This document shows positions 6,114 to 12,293 of a stretch of 12,293 nt of DNA, in pieces. Below the pieces are notes generated by a model that was not told the origin of the DNA, did not search any database, and was given only the letters and a program-made list of their open reading frames with translations. Position 1 is the first letter of the stretch. Each line of letters opens with the position of its first letter. Origin of the DNA: JAFGLY01 sp041309225 (GTDB taxonomy: Bacteria > Myxococcota_A > UBA796 > JAFGLY01). The stretch is from assembly GCA_041309225.1 (NCBI GenBank), contig JBFYZZ010000054.1, positions 1 to 12,293 on the forward strand, written 5' to 3'. The position numbers were made by a program, and so were the translations under genes.

Positions 6114-6770
6114 ATGGACAATCTCGTGAGCAGTCGGCGTCTCGAGGGTTCGTGCGTGCGCGGGCGGGACGGAGTGGTGGGCCCCCTGTGCGAGATCTGG
6201 TTCGACGACGCCGCCTGGGTCGTCCGCTACCTCGTGGTGAACGTGAGGCGCTGGCTTCCGGACAGGTTGGTCCTCGTCCCGCCGGATCGCGTGCGCGAGT
6301 TCCGTGCCGAGCAGGGTGACGTCGACGTGGCCCTGACGCGGAACCAGATCCGAAGCTGCCCGGACTCGGAGACGGACCTGCCGGTGGTGCTCCAGCGCCT
6401 TGCCCAGGCGCGGCCCCCCACGAACTGGGCCGTCCTCCTGGGGGGGGAGGCGCTCCTCGGGGTCCCGGAGGCCTGGGTCCCGCCCCCGATCGTCTCCGTG
6501 AACCGTGGCGGACGCGCCTTCGACGCCCATCTGCGCACGAGCCGTGTGGTCCTCGGCATGGTGCTGGAGACGGGCGGCCAGGCCGTAGGTCGCATCGTCG
6601 ACATGCTGGTCGATCGGACGAACTGGGCGATCCGTTCCATGGTGGTCGGCCTCATCGGCGAGGGGCGGGTCCTCCTCCCCCCCGAGCACGTCCGGGACAT
6701 CGTCCTCGAGACGTCCTCGGTGACCACCGGACTCTCCGTCGAGGGCGTCCTCGCCCTCCCGCCCGCGTAA
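6114..6770 (+). CDS. Tandem PRC-barrel domain protein
   Basis: 218 aa, no signal peptide or membrane segment, so cytoplasmic. GAAGGAG at 6101-6107, 6 nt ahead, fixes this ATG over one 36 nt upstream. Residues 4-83 form a first PRC-barrel-like unit: G-x-D-G-VVG, then the typical IWFDDAAWVVRYLVV, WLPDRLVLVPPDRV and LTRNQIRSCPD. Residues 141-212 form a second: G-x-AVGRIVDMLVDRTNWAIRSMVV and VLLPPEHV. A linker of about 55 residues joins them. PRC-barrels occur in the RimM ribosome-maturation factor and photosynthetic reaction-centre H subunits, and in many stand-alone bacterial proteins of unknown, often stress-linked, role. This one belongs to the last group by layout. It converges on the fumarase gene with 12 bp between stop codons. 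Confidence 0.8.
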   Translation: MDNLVSSRRLEGSCVRGRDGVVGPLCEIWFDDAAWVVRYLVVNVRRWLPDRLVLVPPDRVREFRAEQGDVDVALTRNQIRSCPDSETDLPVVLQRLAQARPPTNWAVLLGGEALLGVPEAWVPPPIVSVNRGGRAFDAHLRTSRVVLGMVLETGGQAVGRIVDMLVDRTNWAIRSMVVGLIGEGRVLLPPEHVRDIVLETSSVTTGLSVEGVLALPPA

Positions 6771-6782
6771 CGGGGCTCCCCC

Positions 6783-8165
6783 TCACCGCCCGGGCTCGGT
6801 CTGGCGCCGCGGGTCGAGCAGGCGCTCGATCTCCGCCTCCGGGAGGATCGCCCGGTCCCGGGCGACCTCGCGCACGGTCCTTCCGCTCGCGTGGGCCTCC
6901 CGGGCGATCTCGGTGGCGTTTTCGTACCCGATGGCCGGGGCGAGCGCCGTCGCCAGGGCCAGGGAGCGCTCGTTCCGCGAGGCGATGCGCACCCGGTCGA
7001 CCGTGAGGCCCGCCACGAGCCGCTCGGCGAAGATCGTGGTGCCGGCGGCCAGCAGCCGGATCTGCTCCACGAGATCGCTGGCGATGAGCGGCCACATGGT
7101 GTTGAGCTGGAAGCCGCCTGAGAGCCCGCCGAGGGTGATGGCCGCGTCGAGGCCGACGACCTGGGCACAGACCATGGCGAGGGACTCGGCGATCACCGGG
7201 TTGGTCTTGCCGGGCATGATGCTCGAGCCGGGCTGCACGGCTGGAATCTCTATCTCCCCGAGGCCGAGGCGGGGCCCGGACCCGAGCCAACGCAGGTCGG
7301 TGGAGATCTTGAGGAGATCGGCGGCGAGGTTCCGGAGAGCGCCACTGACCCGGACCGCTGCGGCCGGCATGGACTGCGCGGCAAAGTGGTTCGCCGCCTC
7401 CCGGAACGGCAGGCCGGTCCCTGCCGCGAGTTCGGCGGCCACCAGGGCACCGAAGCGCGGATGGGTGTTGAGTCCGGTTCCCACCGCAGTTCCGCCGATG
7501 GCCAGTTCCTCGAGGCCCGTCGCCACGGCCCGCAGGTGCGCCGTGGCCTGCGCCACCTGGGCGACGTACCCCGAGAACACCTGGGAAAGCCGGATCGGCG
7601 TGGCGTCCTGCAGGTGGGTGCGACCGGTGGTGACCACGTCGTCGAACGCCTCCACCTTCTCTTCGAAGCGGCGCAGGAGCCCCTCCAGGGCGGGCAGCAG
7701 GCGCTCCTCGAGGAGGATCCGGGCGGCGAGGTGCGTGGCCGTGGGAACGACGTCGTTGCTGGACTGGCCGAGGTTGACGTGGTCGTTCGGATGGATGGCG
7801 CCCGGCGCGAGCGGGCTCCGGGCCAGCTGCGCGGCGCGGTGTGCGATCACCTCGTTGGCGTTCATGTTGCTGCTGGTGCCCGATCCGGTCTGGAACACGT
7901 CGACCGGGAACTGGGAGTCGAGCAGGCCCTTCGCCACCTCGTTCGCGGCCCCCTCGATCGGCTCGGCCAGTTCGGGCGGCAGGAGACCGAGGCCACGGTT
8001 CACCTTCGCAGCAGCGGCCTTCACCCGGCCGAGCGCGTGGACGAGGTCGGGCCCGATGCCCCGTCCGCTCACGGGGAAGTTCTGCACGGCCCGCGCGGTC
8101 TGGGCGCCCCAGAGGGCCTCGTCGGGTACGGGCATCTCGCCCATGGTGTCTCGTTCGATGCGCAT
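6783..8165 (-). CDS. fumC: Class II fumarate hydratase
   Basis: 460 aa, the usual length for FumC. It reversibly hydrates fumarate to L-malate in the TCA cycle as a cytoplasmic homotetramer without an iron-sulfur cluster. Visible family motifs are SGTSSNMNANEV (96-106 region), HPNDHVNLGQSSND (125-138), TGRTHLQDA (180-188, with the likely catalytic His184) and the superfamily signature GSSIMPGKTNP (313-323) on the serine-bearing mobile loop. Aspartase belongs to the same superfamily, but the PGK form of the signature and the TCA-gene context favour fumarase. GGAGG (8175-8171), 5 nt ahead, supports the ATG at 8165. The aconitase stop codon lies between that site and this ATG, with 2 nt between the genes, so the two are co-translated. 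Third gene of the operon. Confidence 0.92.
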   Translation of the reverse strand: MRIERDTMGEMPVPDEALWGAQTARAVQNFPVSGRGIGPDLVHALGRVKAAAAKVNRGLGLLPPELAEPIEGAANEVAKGLLDSQFPVDVFQTGSGTSSNMNANEVIAHRAAQLARSPLAPGAIHPNDHVNLGQSSNDVVPTATHLAARILLEERLLPALEGLLRRFEEKVEAFDDVVTTGRTHLQDATPIRLSQVFSGYVAQVAQATAHLRAVATGLEELAIGGTAVGTGLNTHPRFGALVAAELAAGTGLPFREAANHFAAQSMPAAAVRVSGALRNLAADLLKISTDLRWLGSGPRLGLGEIEIPAVQPGSSIMPGKTNPVIAESLAMVCAQVVGLDAAITLGGLSGGFQLNTMWPLIASDLVEQIRLLAAGTTIFAERLVAGLTVDRVRIASRNERSLALATALAPAIGYENATEIAREAHASGRTVREVARDRAILPEAEIERLLDPRRQTEPGR

Positions 8166-8167
8166 CG

Positions 8168-10099
8168 CTACCTCCGCAGGGTGCGCTGTACCCGGGCGAT
8201 CTCGCTCCCGGCGAGCAGCATCTCGCGCTGCCGCGCCGAGACCTCCAGGCGGGTCCGGACGATCCCGCCGTCCACCTCCACCGGGATCTCGACGTCCCCG
8301 CGCTCGATCCGGGCCCGCAGGTCCGGAAGCCGGACGCGGGTCCCCCTGGGCAGTCGATCCCAGTCCCCCGCGTCGAGGAAGACCAGCGGCACGACACCGA
8401 AGTTGCACAGGTTCGCCTTGTGGATGCGCGCGAAGCTCCGGGCGACCTTGACCCGCACGCCGAGGTGGCGCGGGGCGAGTGCCGCGTGCTCCCGGCTCGA
8501 TCCCTGCCCGTAGTTCTCACCCCCGACCACCACCCAGGACCCGCCCGTGCGGGCAATCTGGTGGAACCCGGGATCGAGGCGGGCGAAGACGTGCTTGCTG
8601 ATGGCGTCGATGTTCGAGCGTAGAGGCAGGACCTCGGCCCCGGCCGGCATGATCTCGTCCGTCGAGACGTTGTCCCCGACCCTCAGCCCGACGATGGCCT
8701 CGACCGTGTCCGGCAGCGGATCGAGCACCGGGAAGGGCTGGATGTTCGGGCCGCGCACCACCTCGGTCTCGCTGAGCGCCTCCGAGGGGTACACGATGGA
8801 CGCGTCGTCCACGACGAACCGCTCCGGATGGCGGACGCGAGGGTACGGCACGCCCAGGTCGCGGGGATCGGTGATCACGCCCGCGAGGCCCGCGGCGACG
8901 GCGGTCTCCGACGAGCAGAGGTAGACCCGATCGCCCACGGTGCCCGAGCGGCCCGGGAAGTTGCGCGGGAACGTCCGCAGGCTCACCTGGCCGGTGCCCG
9001 GTGCCTGGCCCATGCCGATGCAGCCCTGGCAGCCGGGCTCGTGAAGCCGCACGCCGGCTCGGAGGAGGGGCATCAGGCCGTCCCGGGCAGCCACGTTCTC
9101 CAGGACCTGGCGGCTCGCGGGGTTCACGTGGAACGAGACGCCGGGGTGGATGGTCCGACCGCGGAGCAGCTCTGCCACCACCATGAGGGCCTCGAAGCTC
9201 GAGTTCGCGCTCGATCCCACGATCACCTGGTGGACCCTGGTGCCCGCCACCTGTCGGACCGGGACCACGTTTCCCGGCGACGAGGGAAGCGCGATCAGGG
9301 GCTCGAGGCGGGAGAGGTCGATCTCGTCGACCTCGTCGTACGTGGCGTCGTCGTCCGCGGAGAGCGGGGTGAAGGCCTCCGGCCGTCCCACCGCGATCAG
9401 GTACTCCCGGGTCCGCTCGTCCGAGGGGAAGACGGACGTGGTGGCACCGAGTTCGGCGCCCATGTTGCCGATGATGAGTCGGTCTCCGGCCGAGAGCGTC
9501 TCCACCCCCGGACCGAAGTACTCGATCACCCTGCCCACTCCGCCCTTCACGTCGTAGCGGCGGAGGAGTTCCAGGATCACGTCGCGCGGGCTCACCCAGT
9601 CGGGGAGGCGGCCGACGAGCCGGACCCCGCGGACCTCGGGGCAGGGCAGTCGGTACGGCTCCCCGGCCATGGCGAGCGCGACGTCCAGGCCACCCGCACC
9701 GATGGCGAACATGGACAGGCCCGCCCCCCCGGTGGTGTGGCTGTCGGCCCCGAGCAGGACCTCGCCGGGGACGCCGAAGCGCTCCATGTGGACCTGGTGG
9801 GAGACACCGTTCCCGGGCCGGCTGAAGTGGATGCCGTAGCGCGCGGCGGCGGTCTGCAGGAAGCGGTGGTCGTCCGCGTTCTTGTGGTCGGCCTGGAGGA
9901 GGTTGTGGTCCACGTACTGGGCGGCGAGCCTCACGCGCACGCGGGGCAGCCCCAGGGACTCGAACTCCAACATGGCGAGGGTGCCCGTGGCGTCCTGGAG
10001 GAGGGTCTGTTCGATCCGAACGGCGATCTCCTCGCCGGGGACGAGGGCGCCGGAGACGAGGTGCGCCTCGAGGATCTTGCGGGTGAGGTTCATGCCCAT
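8168..10099 (-). CDS. Aconitate hydratase with Ser at the first cluster-Cys position
   Basis: 643 aa. Expected to isomerise citrate to isocitrate in the TCA cycle with a [4Fe-4S] cluster. Motifs include DHNLLQAD (64-71), GADSHTTGGAG (117-127), GCQGCIGMGQAPG (356-368) with Cys357 and Cys360 as cluster ligands, FPRNFPGRSG (377-386), and the swivelling domain 4 with the substrate-binding GQGSSREHA (531-539). Length and motifs fit the shorter, roughly 640-660-aa putative aconitase subfamily rather than the 750-900-aa AcnA/AcnB. Where classical aconitases have GSCTNSS, this protein reads GSSANSS, with Ser297 (codon AGC, 9211-9209) in place of the third cluster cysteine. The start ATGGGCATGA overlaps the NDH-2 stop by 10 nt; GAGGA lies 6 nt ahead. 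3-isopropylmalate or homoaconitate hydratases are relatives, but their large and small parts are usually separate. Confidence 0.85.
   Translation of the reverse strand: MGMNLTRKILEAHLVSGALVPGEEIAVRIEQTLLQDATGTLAMLEFESLGLPRVRVRLAAQYVDHNLLQADHKNADDHRFLQTAAARYGIHFSRPGNGVSHQVHMERFGVPGEVLLGADSHTTGGAGLSMFAIGAGGLDVALAMAGEPYRLPCPEVRGVRLVGRLPDWVSPRDVILELLRRYDVKGGVGRVIEYFGPGVETLSAGDRLIIGNMGAELGATTSVFPSDERTREYLIAVGRPEAFTPLSADDDATYDEVDEIDLSRLEPLIALPSSPGNVVPVRQVAGTRVHQVIVGSSANSSFEALMVVAELLRGRTIHPGVSFHVNPASRQVLENVAARDGLMPLLRAGVRLHEPGCQGCIGMGQAPGTGQVSLRTFPRNFPGRSGTVGDRVYLCSSETAVAAGLAGVITDPRDLGVPYPRVRHPERFVVDDASIVYPSEALSETEVVRGPNIQPFPVLDPLPDTVEAIVGLRVGDNVSTDEIMPAGAEVLPLRSNIDAISKHVFARLDPGFHQIARTGGSWVVVGGENYGQGSSREHAALAPRHLGVRVKVARSFARIHKANLCNFGVVPLVFLDAGDWDRLPRGTRVRLPDLRARIERGDVEIPVEVDGGIVRTRLEVSARQREMLLAGSEIARVQRTLRR
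10090..10099 (-). promoter_or_regulatory. Stop/start overlap coupling NDH-2 to aconitase
   Basis: On the minus strand ATGGGCATGA holds the aconitase start ATG, a second in-frame ATG two codons later, and the NDH-2 stop TGA overlapping that second ATG. A ribosome finishing NDH-2 would be placed directly on the aconitase start. Confidence 0.75.
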
Positions 10100-11391
10100 G
10101 ACGGGTCCTCTCGGGTGTCGGATGGTCCGCGGGGTTCCCCGATGATGCGGGCGCCGCGGTTCCGGGTGACGTAGTGCCAGGCCCACTGGACGAGGACCAG
10201 CACGCGGTTCTGGAACCCCACCAGGTACAGCAGGTGGACGAAGAGCCACAGGAGCCAGGCGGGAAGACCTGAGAAACGCAGGTGCGGGCCGAAGTCGGCG
10301 ACGGCGGCGGCGCGGCCGATCGTGGCGAGTTCGCCTCGGTTCCGGTAGCGGAACGGCCTGGCTGGGAGGCCCGAGAGCCGCCGCGCGATGGTCTGGGCCA
10401 CGTGTCGCCCCTGCTGCATCGCCACCGGGGCCAGGCAAGGGAGGGGGTGGCCCTCCGCCCCCGTGGCACGCGCCATGTCGCCAATCACGAGGATCTCGGG
10501 GAAGGGGGCCAGCGCGAGCTCCGGGGTCACGGGCAGGCGTCCGCCTGGATCGGGTACCACGCCGGTCGCCTCGGCCACTACGCGAGCGAGGGGCGCGGCG
10601 CGTACCCCGGCGGCCCACAACACCGTGTGGGTCCCGAAGGTCTGGACGCCCTGGGGACCCGACGTGCTGACGCTGTCCGGCGTGATGCTCGTCACGACCT
10701 CGCCCGTCCGCACCTCGACGCCCAACCGCTCGAGCGAGCGCCGGCCGTGCCGGGAGAGGGAGGCCGGGAACGAACGGAGAAGGTCCGGGGCGGCCTCCAC
10801 GAGCACGATGCGGGTGCACCGGGGGTCGATCGCGCGGAAGTCGTGCCTCAGGGTGTCGCGCGCGAGTTCGGAGAGCGCGCCGGCCAGTTCGACGCCGGTC
10901 GGGCCCCCGCCGACGACGACGAAGGTCATCCACCGCTGTCGGATCCCGGGATCGGGCTCACGCTCCGCCCGCTCGAACGCGAGGAGGATGCGCCGGCGAA
11001 CATCGACGGCATCCTCGACCGTCTTGAGGCTGGGGGCGAGGGATGCCCACTCGTCGTGCCCGAAGTAGTGGTTCGAGGCCCCGGCCGCGAGGACGAGGGT
11101 GTCGTAGGGGAGGACCCCGTCCGCGAGGCGGACGAGCCGCTCCCGGGGATCGAGCCCGACGACCGTGGCGAGCAGCACCCGGGTGTCGGGTCGGCGGCGC
11201 AGCACCCAGCGCAGGGGGACCGCGATGTCGCCCGGCGACAGGCCGCCGGTGGCCACCTGGTAGAGCAGCGGCTGGAAGAGGTGGATGTTGCGGCGATCGA
11301 CGAGGCTCACCTGCACGGGGAGCCCGGCGAGCCCGCGGGCGGCGTACAGGCCTCCGAAGCCTCCCCCCACGATCACCACCCGATGGCGCAT
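10090..11391 (-). CDS. ndh: Type II NADH:quinone oxidoreductase (NDH-2)
   Basis: 433 aa, a single-subunit FAD enzyme at the inner face of the cytoplasmic membrane that passes electrons from NADH to quinone without pumping protons. The FAD-binding Rossmann motif is VVIVGGGFGGLYAARGL (5-21) and the NADH-binding one is VVVGGGPTGVELAGAL (158-173). ILVIGDMA (300-307) is the second FAD contact, and APVAMQQGRHVA (321-332) matches the quinone-site AQxxG region. Residues 376-405 (GLPAWLLWLFVHLLYLVGF onward) are the hydrophobic C-terminal membrane anchor typical of NDH-2. Length is normal. GGAG 6 nt before the ATG supports the start. First gene of the NDH-2/aconitase/fumarase operon; its stop lies inside the aconitase start, implying coupling. 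Confidence 0.9.
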   Translation of the reverse strand: MRHRVVIVGGGFGGLYAARGLAGLPVQVSLVDRRNIHLFQPLLYQVATGGLSPGDIAVPLRWVLRRRPDTRVLLATVVGLDPRERLVRLADGVLPYDTLVLAAGASNHYFGHDEWASLAPSLKTVEDAVDVRRRILLAFERAEREPDPGIRQRWMTFVVVGGGPTGVELAGALSELARDTLRHDFRAIDPRCTRIVLVEAAPDLLRSFPASLSRHGRRSLERLGVEVRTGEVVTSITPDSVSTSGPQGVQTFGTHTVLWAAGVRAAPLARVVAEATGVVPDPGGRLPVTPELALAPFPEILVIGDMARATGAEGHPLPCLAPVAMQQGRHVAQTIARRLSGLPARPFRYRNRGELATIGRAAAVADFGPHLRFSGLPAWLLWLFVHLLYLVGFQNRVLVLVQWAWHYVTRNRGARIIGEPRGPSDTREDPSWA

Positions 11392-11617
11392 CCGTTCTCC
11401 ACTTCAGGTACCGCTCGCTCCGCGGGTGGATGCGACGGGCGGGGCGGCGCTCCTCCAAGGAGAGGCACCGGGGGTCGCCTGTGTGCCAGGGGCGGACCCG
11501 GGCGCCGATGTCGCACCCCGTGAGGGTGCCCGCCGGCGCACCCCCCTTCGAACGCCGATTCGCGCACAGGCACGTTCCGTGCAAGATTCTCCGGAGACCC
11601 ATGACCCCGAGGCCTCC
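11392..11617. promoter_or_regulatory. Divergent intergenic region with palindromes
   Basis: 226 bp between the divergent NDH-2 and lipoprotein genes, so it should hold both promoters; no confident -35/-10 was seen. A hyphenated palindrome GCACG-ttc-CGTGC lies at 11570-11582. Alternating complementary boxes lie at 11513-11518 (GCACCC), 11524-11529 (GGGTGC) and 11538-11543 (GCACCC). The middle box can pair with either outer one. These could be operator sites or alternative hairpins. Confidence 0.4.
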
Positions 11618-12112
11618 ATGCTCCGTTCGCTCGTCCTCCTCCTCCTCGCCCCCGCCTGCGCGCCCCCCGTCCTCGAGCCCGGCTTCGAGGAGGAGCTCGA
11701 GCAGACCGGCGGATGCGCCGACGTTGTCCTCTTCGCGGTGGACGCGGACGACGAGGTGATGCTCCACGTCTCGACGGCCACGGAGGGGCGCGTGGCCGAG
11801 ACCACCACGGCCGGCGAGCCGCAGGTGTACGCGTTCACCCTTCCCTCCGACGAGATCGTGGTGGAGGTGCGGCAGGGCACGCAGGTGAGCGACGCGACCT
11901 GTGACGACGTGATCGAGAACGGTGGGCCCGACGTGATCCGCACGTGGACGGCGGACGGCGGCGAGGCGACCCTCACGCTGACGCCCAGCGGCGACATCGT
12001 GGCGGCGGACCTCACCCTCGAGGGCGTGGACTTCTCGGACGAGGACGGGAACACGGTGGGTATCGAGGCCTTCACCGTCCACGCCGACTCGGTCGGCTGG
12101 TACGCGGGATAG
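11618..12112 (+). CDS. Small acidic lipoprotein of unknown function
   Basis: 164 aa. MLRS, then a run of Leu and Val, then LAPAC14 is a short lipoprotein-type signal, although Pro at -2 is not ideal. The mature part is strongly acidic (many Asp/Glu), with Cys33 and Cys95 as a possible disulfide pair, and is mostly alternating beta-type sequence (VVLFAVDADDEVMLHVS; EATLTLTP). No known domain is recognised. GAGG at 11609-11612, 5 nt ahead, supports the ATG; the frame is open further upstream but that part overlaps NDH-2. Likely an outer-membrane or periplasmic lipoprotein. A second lipoprotein gene follows 24 bp later in the same frame after the TAG. Confidence 0.65.
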   Translation: MLRSLVLLLLAPACAPPVLEPGFEEELEQTGGCADVVLFAVDADDEVMLHVSTATEGRVAETTTAGEPQVYAFTLPSDEIVVEVRQGTQVSDATCDDVIENGGPDVIRTWTADGGEATLTLTPSGDIVAADLTLEGVDFSDEDGNTVGIEAFTVHADSVGWYAG

Positions 12113-12136
12113 GCGCGGAGGAGGCGGGATCCGCGG

Positions 12137-12293
12137 ATGTCCCTCCTCACCCTGCTGCTCGGGGGGTGCGGCCCCTCCGAGCAGCACTGCCAGGACGTCG
12201 AGGAGGCCGCAGCCCAGCACGTGCTCGATGCCATCGAGGGGGACCAGCCCTGCACCGTGGACGACGACTGCGAGGTGGTGCAGGTGAACGGGT
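12137..12293 (+). CDS. Second small lipoprotein, truncated by the window end
   Basis: The first 52 residues are visible. MSLLTLLLGGC is a very short signal with a good lipobox (L8-G-G-C11), though it lacks the usual basic residues at the N-terminus. The mature start is rich in Asp/Glu/Gln with three more cysteines (18, 39 and 46) in a CTVDDDC context, like small Cys/Asp lipoproteins common in Myxococcota. GGAGGAGG lies at 12117-12124 but is 12 nt from the ATG, longer than usual. It shares a frame with the preceding gene, separated by a single TAG and eight codons, and is probably in the same operon. Function unknown. Confidence 0.6.
   Translation, partial: MSLLTLLLGGCGPSEQHCQDVEEAAAQHVLDAIEGDQPCTVDDDCEVVQVNG

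Noticed and set aside
5640..6689. 349-aa minus-strand frame
   Set aside because: Mostly antisense to the PRC-barrel gene, His/Arg-rich, without a domain; the extension into 5640-6113 has no start signal.
8166..8408. N-terminal extension of fumarase to 541 aa
   Set aside because: The extra 81 residues overlap the aconitase C-terminus in another frame; GGAGG before 8165 and the family length fix the shorter start.
10100..10933. N-terminal extension of aconitase to 921 aa
   Set aside because: The added part is Arg/Pro-rich and lies over the NDH-2 gene in another frame; aconitase similarity starts at 10099.
11404..12255. Long minus-strand frames opposite the lipoprotein genes
   Set aside because: Ser/Arg/Pro-rich shadows; the plus strand has the lipoprotein signals and ribosome-binding site.

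Overview
The window looks like chromosomal DNA of a high-GC deltaproteobacterium-like organism, most likely Myxococcota. Supports are the strong GC bias at third codon positions, a secreted FG-GAP protein carrying the CNGVDDDGDGEVDE acidic motif typical of myxobacterial surface proteins, and several small acidic lipoproteins. The taxon is inferred, not shown. No rRNA, tRNA or CRISPR array was seen.

Layout. (1) 1-1457, plus strand: a partition-like cassette. A ParA-family ATPase with an unusual Walker A (KGGVWKT) overlaps by 8 nt a 176-aa protein ending in a ribbon-helix-helix-like domain. Three copies of GCCATATGACC, two forming a perfect inverted repeat, lie upstream of and at the start of the ATPase gene. 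(2) 4675-1604, minus strand: a two-gene operon for a secreted RTX-type calcium-binding protein and a large FG-GAP/VCBS-repeat surface protein, 9 nt apart. (3) 4676-6113: a gene-poor stretch with a frameshifted transposase C-terminal remnant (5316-5623) flanked by 12-bp inverted repeats (5273-5284 and 5636-5647), and an isolated strong ribosome-binding site with ATG at 5198. (4) 6114-6770, plus strand: a protein with two PRC-barrel domains. (5) 11391-6783, minus strand: a tight central-metabolism operon of type II NADH dehydrogenase, aconitase and class II fumarase. Its genes overlap by 10 nt and then are separated by 2 nt. (6) 11618-12293, plus strand: two small lipoprotein genes, the second cut by the window end, divergent from the NADH dehydrogenase gene.

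How the genes work together. The NDH-2/aconitase/fumarase operon links two TCA-cycle hydration steps to quinone-linked NADH oxidation. The RTX and FG-GAP genes probably make co-expressed, calcium-dependent envelope or extracellular proteins. The ATPase/RHH pair with its repeats looks like a type Ib-style partition locus, either from a plasmid or integrated element or retained on the chromosome. It is the least ordinary part of the window, together with an aconitase that has Ser where classical aconitases have their first cluster cysteine. I did not find a clearly new multi-gene system.
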